From Actinomycetota bacterium (GTDB lineage: Bacteria; Actinomycetota; Thermoleophilia; Solirubrobacterales; 70-9), in assembly GCA_018268415.1 (NCBI GenBank), contig JAFDWO010000121.1, positions 33,618 through 97,617 of the forward strand: a DNA stretch of 64,000 nt. Direction: 5' to 3'. How positions within the stretch are numbered: the first letter of the stretch is position 1; the number at the start of each line of letters is the position of its first letter. The position numbers and the translations under genes were made by a program. This document shows, piece by piece, positions 53,372 to 64,000 of the stretch. Under the pieces are notes generated by a model, which did not search any database, had not been told where the DNA came from, and saw only the letters and a program-made list of their open reading frames with translations.

Positions 53372-53441
53372 GGCGCGCCGGGGCGCGAAACTCGGTCCAT
53401 GGCGCGCGGCACGCCGGGGCGCGAGACTCGGTCCATGGCCG
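53372..53441 (+). repeat. 36-nt tandem duplication at the birA start
   Basis: GGCGCGCCGGGGCGCG..ACTCGGTCCATGGC at 53372 is repeated at 53408 with two changes. Each copy holds an in-frame ATG, giving the peptide PGRETRSMA twice. Confidence 0.85.
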
Positions 53442-53944
53442 AGAAAGGCGCCACGCCGACGCCCCGCCCGCGCCTCGGATCACCGCATCGCCACTTCCGC
53501 CAGGTCGGCTCGACCAACACGGTCGCGCGCGAGCTCGCCGCGGCGGGGGCACCGCACGGGACCATCGTCACGGCCGGGGAGCAGACGGCGGGTCGGGGGC
53601 GGCAGGGCCGGACCTGGACCGCGCCGCCCGACTCGGCACTCCTCTACTCGGCGGTGCTGCGCCCGCTCGAGCCGCGCCACTCGGTGTTGCCCCTTGCCGT
53701 CGCGGTCGCGGTCTGCGAGACGGCCGAGGCGCTGCGGCCAGGGATCGAGTGCAAGGTCAAGTGGCCCAACGACGTCCACCTCGACGGCCGCAAGCTGGCC
53801 GGGATCCTGATCGAGGCACGCCCTCAGGACGGCTGGGCGGTCCTGGGAGTCGGCCTGAACCTCGCGATCGCCGCCGCCGAGTTCCCGGAGGAGCTCCGTG
53901 CTCGCGCCACCTCGCTCTGGCCCCCCACCCCCGGTGACCCTCCG

Positions 53945-53989
53945 CCGGCTGTTCCTTATGCGCCCTATAGGCGCATAAGGAACAGCCGG
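53945..53989 (+). mobile_element. Hairpin A, copy 4, in frame inside birA
   Basis: Perfect 20-bp stem (53945-53964/53970-53989), loop CTATA; core CTGTTCCTTATG/CATAAGGAACAG shared with the intergenic copies. Length 45 nt = 15 codons, starting exactly on a codon boundary. Called mobile because the same sequence occurs in unrelated intergenic sites. Confidence 0.8.
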
Positions 53990-54157
53990 ACGAGTCTGGC
54001 CGTGGCGGGAGAGCTGAGCGCGCGGCTCGAGGCCTGGCTCGGCGCCGAGGTGGAGGCGGTGATCGCGGCTTGGCGGGCGCGGGACACGCTGCGCGGGCGC
54101 GAGGTCAGCTGGGAGCAGGGCAGCGGGATCGCCGACGGGGTCGACGAGCGCGGCTAC

Positions 54158-57256
<3,099 letters not shown>

Positions 57257-57411
57257 AGAAGGCTTTGGCTGTCTGCCAGGTCGCAACTGGAAGGGCGACC
57301 TCGGGCAACGATGGAACGAGGGCTACGAGAAGCCGGGATCCGTCTCCCCGAGAACTCAAAGAGGTCCGCGAACCGCGAACCGCACGTGTCCGTATTGTAA
57401 TCACGGAGCGG

Positions 57412-57987
57412 ATGCGAAGGCGGATCAAACTCGCGCTCGCCCTGTCGGCGGCCCTCGCGCTGACCGTGATCGCGGTCGGCTGCGGCTCCTCCTCGTCGGG
57501 AGGTGGCTCGACGCATCCCGACTACAAGAAGGCCCTGGCCGGCGCGCCGGCGCCGCTCGCGAAGCTGTACAGCGAAGCGAATCAGTTGCTGCCGGGCGGC
57601 AAGGACGCCCTCGAAAAGCGGGTCGCCGCGCTCGGCTATCCAGCCGTCGTGAACGTCTGGGCCTCCTGGTGCGGGCCTTGCCGCTACGAGTTCCCCGCTT
57701 TCCAGAACGTCGCGGCGAAATGGGGCAAACGGGTCGGATTCATCGGCGTCAATTCCGAAGACTCCGAAAGCAATGCCGCCGAATTCCTCGCCGAAGCCCC
57801 GGTTCCCTACCCCAGCTACTACGACCCCGACCATCAGTTCGCCGCGTCGCTGAAGACCGAGGGACTGCCCGATACCGCCTTCTACAACGCGCGCGGGGAA
57901 CTCGTCTACAAGAAACTCGGCCAGTACGCCCACCCCGAAGAGGAACTCGAAGAAGACATCAGGTACTACCTCATGAAGGGCGCATAA
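57412..57987 (+). CDS. TlpA/DsbE-like thioredoxin lipoprotein
   Basis: 191 residues. Lipobox VIAVGC (C24) then a Ser/Gly linker. Thioredoxin fold with active site WCGPC in VVNVWASWCGPCRYEFPAFQ and cis-Pro region EGLPDTAFYNARGEL. Extracytoplasmic thiol-disulfide reductase, perhaps for apocytochrome c. Glu is about 11 GAA to 3 GAG. Divergent from the helicase, 155 nt apart. Confidence 0.9.
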   Translation: MRRRIKLALALSAALALTVIAVGCGSSSSGGGSTHPDYKKALAGAPAPLAKLYSEANQLLPGGKDALEKRVAALGYPAVVNVWASWCGPCRYEFPAFQNVAAKWGKRVGFIGVNSEDSESNAAEFLAEAPVPYPSYYDPDHQFAASLKTEGLPDTAFYNARGELVYKKLGQYAHPEEELEEDIRYYLMKGA

Positions 57988-57995
57988 TCTGAGCT

Positions 57996-58487
57996 ATGGA
58001 AGCGTTCGCCATCATCGCCCTGATCGGGATCGGGCTTCTGGCGGCGGAGCTGTTGTTGCCGACGGGCGGGCTGCTCGCCGCGCTCGGGATCATCGGGCTG
58101 GTGGTCGGCGGGATCCTCGCGCTCGAGTCGAGCGAAAGCGCCGCCGAGTACATCGGCGCGGCGCTGATCACGCTCGCCGTCCTCTCCGCGATCAGCTTCT
58201 TCTACATCAGCCGCAAGGTGATCCGCAGCACCAGGCACCTGCCGAAACGGGCAGGGACCGAGGAAATGGTCGGCAGCGAGGGGGAGGCGCGCTCGACGAT
58301 CGATCCGACCGGCCAGGTCTTCATGCGCGGCACGCGCTGGTCGGCGCGCCTCGCCGACGGGGCCGCGCCGGTGCGCGTCGGGGATAGAGTCACGGTGGAG
58401 GCGGTCGACGGGCTGACGCTCGTGGTGGCACCGGCTGCCGCACGGTCGGTCCAAGAGTCCGAACATTCCGAGCAAAGGGGAAGCTGA
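57996..58487 (+). CDS. NfeD-family membrane protein
   Basis: 163 residues. Three hydrophobic helices (IIALIGIGLLAAELLLPTGG onward) and a C-terminal OB-fold NfeD domain (GTEEMVGSEGEARSTIDPTGQVFMRGTRWSARL). No protease domain. Touches the SPFH gene without a gap; NfeD and SPFH proteins form a membrane complex. Confidence 0.9.
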   Translation: MEAFAIIALIGIGLLAAELLLPTGGLLAALGIIGLVVGGILALESSESAAEYIGAALITLAVLSAISFFYISRKVIRSTRHLPKRAGTEEMVGSEGEARSTIDPTGQVFMRGTRWSARLADGAAPVRVGDRVTVEAVDGLTLVVAPAAARSVQESEHSEQRGS

Positions 58488-59399
58488 ATGGCGGTCGTTG
58501 TCGGAATCCTCGTGGTCATCGTCCTGTTCGCGCTGATCGCGCTGGGACTCTCGGTGCGGGTCCTGCGCGAGTACGAGCGCGGCGTGATCTTCCGGCTCGG
58601 CCGGCTGATCGCGACCAAGGGGCCGGGCCTGATCCTGCTGATCCCGCTGATCGACCGGATGGTCAAGGTCGACCTGCGGACGGTGACGCTGAACATCCCG
58701 CCGCAGGAGGTGATCACGCGCGACAACGTGCCGTGCCGGGTGAACGCGGTGGCCTACTTCCGGGTGGTCGACCAGAACCGGGCGGTGGTCGAGGTCGAGA
58801 ACTACCTGGTCGCGACCTCGCAGATCGCGCAGACGGCGCTGCGCTCGGTGCTCGGCAAGGCAGAGCTCGACCAACTCCTGGCCGATCGGGAGCGGCTCAA
58901 CGAAGACCTGCAGAAGATCATCGACGAGTCGACCGAGCCGTGGGGCGTGAAGGTGACCGCGGTGGAGATCAAGGACGTCGAGATCCCTGACCAGATGCAG
59001 CGCGCGATGGCGCGCCAGGCGGAGGCCGAGCGCGAGCGGCGGGCGAAGATCATCAACTCCGAGGGCGAGTTCCAGGCGGCGCAGAAGCTCACCGACGCGG
59101 CCGACATCATCAGCACCAACCCGGCCTCGCTGCAGCTGCGTTACCTGCAGACGCTGCTGGAAATCGGCTCGAACCAGAACACGACGGTGGTGTTCCCGCT
59201 GCCGATGGACGTGCTCGAGCCGTTCCTCGGCGGCGCCTCGGGGAACGGCGCGAAACCGAAACCGAGGCCGCCGAAAGCGCCGGTGCCGCCCCCGGACGGG
59301 GAATCGGTGCCGGGGGTCGAAGGGTCGGGGCTGCCGGCCGACGGCGCGCCTACGCCTGAGAGCCCGGCCGACGCTGATCTGCCACCCTCACGCTCCTGA
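58488..59399 (+). CDS. SPFH/Band 7 (stomatin/slipin-like) protein
   Basis: 303 residues. N-terminal helix ([19 protein letters not shown]) then a Band 7 domain: [54 protein letters not shown], and a coiled coil ([26 protein letters not shown]). A Pro-rich cytosolic tail ends in [11 protein letters not shown]. Organises membrane microdomains with NfeD. Confidence 0.93.
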   Translation: MAVVVGILVVIVLFALIALGLSVRVLREYERGVIFRLGRLIATKGPGLILLIPLIDRMVKVDLRTVTLNIPPQEVITRDNVPCRVNAVAYFRVVDQNRAVVEVENYLVATSQIAQTALRSVLGKAELDQLLADRERLNEDLQKIIDESTEPWGVKVTAVEIKDVEIPDQMQRAMARQAEAERERRAKIINSEGEFQAAQKLTDAADIISTNPASLQLRYLQTLLEIGSNQNTTVVFPLPMDVLEPFLGGASGNGAKPKPRPPKAPVPPPDGESVPGVEGSGLPADGAPTPESPADADLPPSRS

Positions 59400-60457
59400 G
59401 CGCGAATCCCGCCACTCCCGAGATCCGCATCGACCAGCTGAGCGGGCTGCGGACGATCCTCGCCCCGGGCCGCGCCGCGCGGCCGGACAACTTCACCACG
59501 CGGCGCGCCGAGCCGAGGGGATCGACGGGGTGCCCGTTCTGCGAGGGCAACGAGGGGGACACGCCGCCCGAGCTGTTCGCCCTCGGCGCGGAGGGGCGGG
59601 CGCCCGACACGCCCGGCTGGCGGACGCGGGTGGTGCCGAATCTCTATCCGGCGCTCGGGGCCCCCGACGGGGCGGGGTCCGGCGGCAGCCCCGAGGCCGA
59701 AGCGGGGGCGTTCTCCTCCAGCGGCGACCCGCTGCTGACCTCGCGGCGCTCCGGCGAACCCGATCTCTTCAGCGCCCGCCCGGCGACCGGCGCCCACGAG
59801 GTGCTGATCAACTCGCCGCGCCACGTCACCGCGATGGCGGAGCTGGACGACACCGAGTTCGCCGACGCGATCGCGACCTGGCGCGAGCGGATGCGCGCCC
59901 ACCACGATGCCTCCTACCTGCAGCTGATCGTCAACGAGGGGGGCGGCGCGGGGGCCTCGCTCGAGCACACCCACGCGCAGCTCTACGCGCTGCCGTTCGT
60001 CCCGGCGGCGATCGCGCGCGAGCGCGAGCGGGCCGGCTCCTACGCCGAACGCACCGCCGGTGCGGGCCTCCTCGCCGACGTGCTGATCGAGGAGGTCCGC
60101 CGCAAAGACCGGCTGGTGGCGATCGACGACGAGGCGGCGCTGATCTGCCCCTGGGCCTCGCGCGGACCGTTCGAGCTGCGAGTGATCCCGCGGCGCGAGG
60201 TCGGCAGCTTCGAGGACGACGCGCTCGGCAGCGCGATGATCGCCACCGCGATGCGCCTCCTGGCAAAGCGCTTCGACGGCCCCCCGGAGCTCAACCTCTG
60301 GGTCCGCACCGCCCCGCGCGGCACCGACCACTTCCACTGGCACGTCGACATCGCCCCCCGCCTGACGATCAAGGCCGGTTTCGAGCTCGGCACCGGCGTC
60401 GACATCAACATCTACCCCCCGGAGCGGGCGGCGGCCGACCTGAGGGAATGCCTCTGA
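59396..60457 (+). CDS. galT: Galactose-1-phosphate uridylyltransferase (CTG start proposed)
   Basis: 353 residues if started at CTG 59396. Zn-site [36 protein letters not shown], and the catalytic HTH in [16 protein letters not shown] are present, and C-terminal [10 protein letters not shown]. The N-terminal Zn module lies upstream of the first standard start codon (GTG 59630), so translation must begin earlier. The only sensible place is the CTG that overlaps the SPFH stop as CTGA, mimicking the ATGA couplings used elsewhere. Confidence 0.82.
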   Translation: MSANPATPEIRIDQLSGLRTILAPGRAARPDNFTTRRAEPRGSTGCPFCEGNEGDTPPELFALGAEGRAPDTPGWRTRVVPNLYPALGAPDGAGSGGSPEAEAGAFSSSGDPLLTSRRSGEPDLFSARPATGAHEVLINSPRHVTAMAELDDTEFADAIATWRERMRAHHDASYLQLIVNEGGGAGASLEHTHAQLYALPFVPAAIARERERAGSYAERTAGAGLLADVLIEEVRRKDRLVAIDDEAALICPWASRGPFELRVIPRREVGSFEDDALGSAMIATAMRLLAKRFDGPPELNLWVRTAPRGTDHFHWHVDIAPRLTIKAGFELGTGVDINIYPPERAAADLRECL

Positions 60458-60605
60458 GCCGACCCGCGTGGCGGTCGACTCTCCGTTGCGGGTGGGGAGA
60501 GAGGGATGTGCGCCGGTCGAGCTGGGCCCCCGGGAAGAGACGGGGCCTCTCCAAGCTGTCGCCCGGGGAAGGGACCCGGCGGGAGGAACGCAGGAGCGCC
60601 ATGGG

Positions 60606-60635
60606 TCCGTCACCGAGGTCCGACCTCGTGACGGA
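60606..60635 (+). repeat. Hairpin G, copy 2
   Basis: TCCGTCACCGAGGT pairs with ACCTCGTGACGGA around CCG, one bulged C; bulge on the opposite arm from the copy at 29024. Confidence 0.85.
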
Positions 60636-60688
60636 GATGGTGGGAACTCCGCACTTCCTCCCGTCCTCCCACCGCCCGAGGAGTCCCT

Positions 60689-60727
60689 GTGGTGGGTTAC
60701 CGTCGCATAGCGACGGTAACCCACCAC
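60689..60727 (+). repeat. Hairpin B, copy 2
   Basis: 18-bp perfect stem identical to 28921-28959, loop ATA. Confidence 0.95.
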
Positions 60728-60832
60728 GCCTCCTCGGGACCCCCGGCCCCCGGGGCCTTCTCCCGGACCGGACGATCACGGAAGCCCGACCTTCCTCCCC
60801 TCCCCGTGCCGCCTCTTTCACGACCCCCTCCC

Positions 60833-60890
60833 GTCCCGGGCGCCTCATGGCGCTCACAGCCTGCCAGGAGCGCCATGAGGCGCCCGGGAC
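60833..60890 (+). repeat. Hairpin D, copy 3
   Basis: 23-bp perfect stem identical to the other two, loop ACAGCCTGCCAG (60856-60867), same flanks. Confidence 0.95.
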
Positions 60891-61062
60891 GCATCTCGGA
60901 CGGGTCCCGGGGCCGGGGTCGCGCGGCGACGCGCTGGCGCGCAGCACCTCGGACGGGCGGGACGCCCGCCCCGTCCCGGATCGCGCCCGTCTTCCGTCAC
61001 ACCCCCCATGTTGATGGGGTCCGCAGCAGCGGCTCTGGCCCCCGCCCGGCCCAGGTCCCGCC

Positions 61063-61374
61063 CTACCCGACCGGCGTCGACCCCAGCACCGAATCCAGCA
61101 GCCCCGGGAAGCGGGCGTCGATGTCGTCGCGGCGGAGGCGGCTCATCTTGCTCGTGCCTTCCTTCCACTGTTCGACCAGGCCCGCCTCACGGAGGACCCG
61201 GAAGTGGTGGGTGCGGGTCGATTTGGTGATCGCGGGGGCATAACTGCCGCAGGGGCGCGGGAGCTCGCTGGCGGCCAGTTCGGCGACGATCTGGCGCCGT
61301 TGGGGATCGCTCAGCGCGTGCAGGACGGCGGAGAGGTCGATCTCGCCGCGGTCGATGGGGTCGTCGAAGGTCAT
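61063..61374 (-). CDS. ArsR-type winged-helix regulator
   Basis: 103 residues: LSAVLHALSDPQRRQIVAELAASELPRPCGSYAPAITKSTRTHHFRVLREAGLVEQWKEGTSKMSRLRRDDI, an ArsR-like HTH. Only one Cys, so probably not a metal sensor. Divergent from an MFS exporter across 52 nt containing two direct-repeat operator-like sites; likely its repressor. Confidence 0.9.
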   Translation of the reverse strand: MTFDDPIDRGEIDLSAVLHALSDPQRRQIVAELAASELPRPCGSYAPAITKSTRTHHFRVLREAGLVEQWKEGTSKMSRLRRDDIDARFPGLLDSVLGSTPVG

Positions 61375-61383
61375 GGGCGGATG

Positions 61384-61426
61384 ATACGACGATCATCGAA
61401 CTTTGTGGTACGGTGATCATCGAACT
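61384..61426. promoter_or_regulatory. Two direct-repeat operator sites for the ArsR-type regulator
   Basis: ATACGACGATCATCGAACT (61384-61402) and GTACGGTGATCATCGAACT (61408-61426), 24 nt apart, identical at 16 of 19 positions. The second ends at the MFS start codon, so binding would block the MFS transcript and leader. Confidence 0.65.
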
Positions 61427-62842
61427 ATGCAGAGACTCAGGAAAGACGCACTTCTTCTCACCGTCTGCCTCGCGCAATTCATGGTGATCCTTGACATCTC
61501 GATCGTCAACGTGGCGCTGCCGAAGATCCACGAGTCGCTCGGCTTCTCCGACACCGGTCTGCAGTGGGTCGTCAACGCCTACACCCTCAGCTTCGCCGGC
61601 TTCCTGATGCTGGCCGGACGGGCCACCGACTTCCTTCCCCGCCGCCAGGTCTTCCTCGTCGGCGTCGCCCTCTTCGCCGCCGCCTCGCTCGGCTGCGCCC
61701 TGGCCGATGGCCAGGGCGTCCTGATCGGCGCCCGCGCGATCCAGGGCCTCGGCGCCGCGGTGATCTCCGCCGCCAGCCTCGCGATCGTCACCGGCTCCTT
61801 CGCCGAGGGCGCCGAGCGCAACCGCGCCCTCGGCCTCTGGGCCGCGATGGGAGGCGTCGGCGGATCCGCCGGAGCGCTGCTCGGCGGGGCCCTCACCCAG
61901 GCCTTCGACTGGCCCGCCATCTTCATCCTCAACGTGCCGGTCGGGATCGCCGTGCTCATCGCCGCCCGCCGCCTCATCCCCCGCCAGTCCGCGGTCGCCG
62001 TCGAGCGCAAGCTCGACGTCCCCGGCGCGGTCCTGATCAGCGGCGGCCTGACCGCGATCGTCTACGGCATCGTCCGCACCGACACCCTCGGCTGGGGCTC
62101 GCTCGGCGTGCTGGTGCCGCTGGCGCTGGGCCTGGTCCTGCTCGGCCTCTTTGCCCTGGTCGAGGGCAAGTTGGCGACCGACCCGCTGATCCCGCTCGAC
62201 GTCTTCAAGATGCCCGCGCTGCGGGCCGCCAACCTGGTCGTCGCGTTGCTCTTCGCCGCGATGTTCGGCATGTGGTACTTCGTCTCCCTCTACCTGCAGG
62301 AAGTGAAGGGCGAGGACGCGCTGGTCGCCGGCATCTCCTTCCTGCCGATGACGCTGCTGGTGTTCGCGGGCTCGGCGAGCGCGCCGAAGCTGGTGGCGCG
62401 GCTCGGCGTGCGGACGACGCTCGGGATCGGCATGTCGCTGGCGACGATCGGCTTCCTGGTCCTGGCGACGGTCGAAGCCTCGAGCGCCTACGAGGTGGCG
62501 ATCCTGCCCGGCGGCATGCTCGCCGCGCTCGGCACCGGCTGGTCGCTGGTCCCGGCGACGATCGTCGCGGTCAAAGGCGTGCCACCCGAGCAGAACGGGC
62601 TCGCCTCCGGCGTCGTCAACACCTCGCGCCTGGTCGGCGGCACCCTCGGCCTGGCGGTGCTGACGACCCTGGCCACGTCGCGCACCAACGCCCTGGTCGG
62701 CGGCGGGACGGCGCAGCTGAGCGCGATGACCAGCGGCTACCGACTTGCCTTCCTGGTCGGCGCCGGGCTCTGCCTGCTGGGCGGGGCGGCGGCCGTGACC
62801 CTGCTGCGCGGTCGCGCCGAGGCGGTCCCCGCGGCGGCGTGA
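61427..62842 (+). CDS. MFS transporter, DHA2/EmrB-QacA type
   Basis: 471 residues; start ATG 61427 (MQRLRKDALLL) directly after the operator repeat. FMVILDISIVNVALPKIHESLG, LMLAGRATDFLPRRQVF, and about 14 membrane helices. Resembles the exporter at 37657 in family and in having a divergent HTH repressor, but the repressor is of another family. Confidence 0.93.
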   Translation: MQRLRKDALLLTVCLAQFMVILDISIVNVALPKIHESLGFSDTGLQWVVNAYTLSFAGFLMLAGRATDFLPRRQVFLVGVALFAAASLGCALADGQGVLIGARAIQGLGAAVISAASLAIVTGSFAEGAERNRALGLWAAMGGVGGSAGALLGGALTQAFDWPAIFILNVPVGIAVLIAARRLIPRQSAVAVERKLDVPGAVLISGGLTAIVYGIVRTDTLGWGSLGVLVPLALGLVLLGLFALVEGKLATDPLIPLDVFKMPALRAANLVVALLFAAMFGMWYFVSLYLQEVKGEDALVAGISFLPMTLLVFAGSASAPKLVARLGVRTTLGIGMSLATIGFLVLATVEASSAYEVAILPGGMLAALGTGWSLVPATIVAVKGVPPEQNGLASGVVNTSRLVGGTLGLAVLTTLATSRTNALVGGGTAQLSAMTSGYRLAFLVGAGLCLLGGAAAVTLLRGRAEAVPAAA

Positions 62843-62917
62843 GCCCGCGAGCCGTTCGCGGCCGGCCACGGCGCTTGTGGCCCACTGCGAGCCCACTCGC
62901 CGTGTAGGGTCCGCGCC

Positions 62918-63589
62918 GTGGCACCGAACCCGCGGCCGATCCCCCGCTTCATCGCCGACACGAGCCAGGACGGCATCGCCGGCGGCCGCTTCGCCGCGCG
63001 CCTGCGCGAAGCCTTCGTCGACGCCGTCGCCGCGATCGAGGACCTGCCCGCCGGCGCGGCGGTGCCGGAGGAGGTCGACTGGTTCCCGGAGCGCGCCTGG
63101 GGCGGCCGCGTCTGGATCCCCTGCTCGGCGCGAACCGAGAGCGACGAAGGCACGCTCGAGCTCTTCGGCCACGTCTCCTACGCCCTCCCCATCGGCGAGG
63201 GCGACGCCACCGACTTCCGCGCCACCGCCGACTTCACCGACGTCCTCGCCGAGGACAACCCGGACTGGAAGATCGACCTCAACGACGACGTGATCGGCCG
63301 CTGGCGCGGCGAGAACGGTCGCGCCGGCGCGGTCACGCTCGTCTGGGGTCGGCCCCTCGTCCGCGGCGCCGTCGCCGCCACCGCCGAGCTCGACGACGAA
63401 ACCGTCGACCAGGAAGAGATCTCCCGTGATCGCTTCACCCTGATCGCCCTCGACGCCCTCGAGGCCTACGGCGACGACGTCTTCATGGTGGTCAAGCTCT
63501 GGAGTCGCCGCGCGATGGAGCTCGCCTCCGAGAGCCTCTACGCCGAGCCGGAAGACGACGAGCCCGAGAGCGCCGCGCCCGCAAGCTAG
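62918..63589 (+). CDS. Hypothetical acidic protein
   Basis: 223 residues from GTG 62918. Not recognised. N-terminal helix with RLREAFVDAVAAIEDL, then DWFPERAWGGRVWIPCSARTESDEGTLELFGHVSYAL and a strand-rich middle with many Asp; C terminus is a helix and an acidic Glu/Asp/Pro tail. No signal peptide or membrane helix, one Cys. Codon use fits the neighbours, so it is a real gene. 75 nt after the MFS gene. Confidence 0.75.
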   Translation: MAPNPRPIPRFIADTSQDGIAGGRFAARLREAFVDAVAAIEDLPAGAAVPEEVDWFPERAWGGRVWIPCSARTESDEGTLELFGHVSYALPIGEGDATDFRATADFTDVLAEDNPDWKIDLNDDVIGRWRGENGRAGAVTLVWGRPLVRGAVAATAELDDETVDQEEISRDRFTLIALDALEAYGDDVFMVVKLWSRRAMELASESLYAEPEDDEPESAAPAS

Positions 63590-64000
63590 ACGGGGCAGGC
63601 CGGGGCCCCGGAAGGGATGGGGCCTGGGGAGGCCGGCTCCGTAGGGGAAGGGATCCGGCCGCTCGAAGCTGGCGCCCGCCAGGGGAAGGGATCCGGCGCC
63701 CTGAAGCCGGCGCCCGGGGAGGGATGGGGCCTGGTGAAGCTGGCGCCCCGGGAAAGCCCCGGCCCCCTCAAGCTGGCGCCCGTAGGCGAAAGGGCCCGGC
63801 CCCCTCGAGCTGTCGCCCATGGCGGCAAGGGATGCGGCCGTCTCGTCCACGGCCCGGGCAGGCTGTGGCCGTGGACGAGACGGCCGGGTATGAAAGCGGT
63901 GGAGGAAGGCCCACGGGAAACCCACGGGAGCACCACTGATCCGTCACGGGACCGTCACGGAACGGGGATCCCGTCACGGAGACGTAGGGAACTCCACGCC
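63590..64000 (+). repeat. Composite hairpin island 6 (continues past the window)
   Basis: 411 nt without a gene. Tandem AAGCTGGCGCCCG-type units starting at 63666, 63704, 63737, 63770 and 63807 (spacing 33-38), hairpin E (63836-63885), then the scaffold block 63973-64000, identical over 28 nt to 10230-10257. Same order and orientation as island 1. Confidence 0.88.
63836..63885 (+). repeat. Hairpin E, copy 3
   Basis: 19-bp perfect stem GGCCGTCTCGTCCACGGCC with loop CGGGCAGGCTGT, one base different from the other five D/E loops. Confidence 0.95.

Larger units (their letters stand above)
60458..61062 (+). repeat. Composite hairpin island 5
   Basis: 605 nt between convergent galT and arsR; no gene seen. 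Same orientation as island 1: an AAGCTGTCGCCCG unit (60557-60590), hairpin G (60606-60635), hairpin B (60689-60727), CACGACCCCCTCCCGTCCC (60819), hairpin D (60833-60890), TCGGACGGG at 60896 and 60949. 60570-60800 matches 28857-29090 in inverted orientation. Confidence 0.9.

Overview
The window is about 70% G+C, with short intergenic gaps, GAG/CTG/GCC-type codon preference and a gene set (PucR, DUF1385, fused CysNC, fused CobA-HemD, Ccm heme exporter next to hemA, biotin carboxylase with fused BCCP) typical of a high-GC actinobacterium. The combination suggests class Thermoleophilia (Solirubrobacterales-like); this is inferred from gene content, with no rRNA in the window to prove it. I found no rRNA, tRNA, CRISPR array, transposase or phage gene.

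Layout. 1-8.9 kb: VOC protein, aminotransferase, sucDC, HAD hydrolase, secreted sulfatase, acyl-CoA carboxylase biotin subunit. 9-11.1 kb: PHP phosphoesterase, then a 1.3 kb gene-free hairpin island. 11.1-17.6 kb: leftward assimilatory sulfate reduction operon (rhodanese, sulfite reductase, cysH, cysD, cysNC) preceded by dodecin and a small protein. 17.6-19.8 kb: RTX-type secreted protein and a nuclease-gene remnant. 19.8-33.4 kb: polyamine/amine metabolism (alanine dehydrogenase, PucR regulator, class III aminotransferase, PotABCD-type transporter, FAD amine oxidase, Orn/Lys/Arg decarboxylase, enolase-like protein), interrupted by a 1.1 kb hairpin island. 33.4-45.2 kb: ferritin, two peptidase E paralogues, ECF sigma factor, methyltransferase, MFS/MarR pair, exported phosphodiesterase with Pho-box-like repeats, methylmalonyl-CoA epimerase, DUF1385, RarA. 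45.3-54.2 kb: aldehyde dehydrogenase, ccmABC(D)-hemA-hemC-cobA/hemD-birA. 54.2-64 kb: very large SF2 helicase with a lysine-rich tail, TlpA-like lipoprotein, NfeD/SPFH pair, galT, ArsR/MFS pair, a hypothetical gene, and the start of another hairpin island.

The most unusual content is not protein-coding. Long gene-free islands (9820-11118, 28204-29323, 60458-61062, 63590-64000; related shorter ones at 6666-7067, 37134-37656, 43538-43848) are mosaics of the same modules in the same relative order, read in either orientation: tandem ~37-nt units, a hairpin with a conserved 12-nt loop, conserved scaffold blocks, an exchangeable palindrome slot, a second hairpin with the same 12-nt loop on an unrelated stem, and repeats of TCGGACGGG. 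Every non-overlapping convergent gene pair in the window has at least one strong hairpin between its 3' ends, and the four longest islands are of this composite type or related to it. One hairpin family (core TGTTCCTTAT/ATAAGGAACA) also sits exactly in frame, as 15 codons, inside birA, in the manner of Rickettsia palindromic elements. I regard this as a dispersed, probably mobile or protein-bound, composite repeat system; its function is not known to me.
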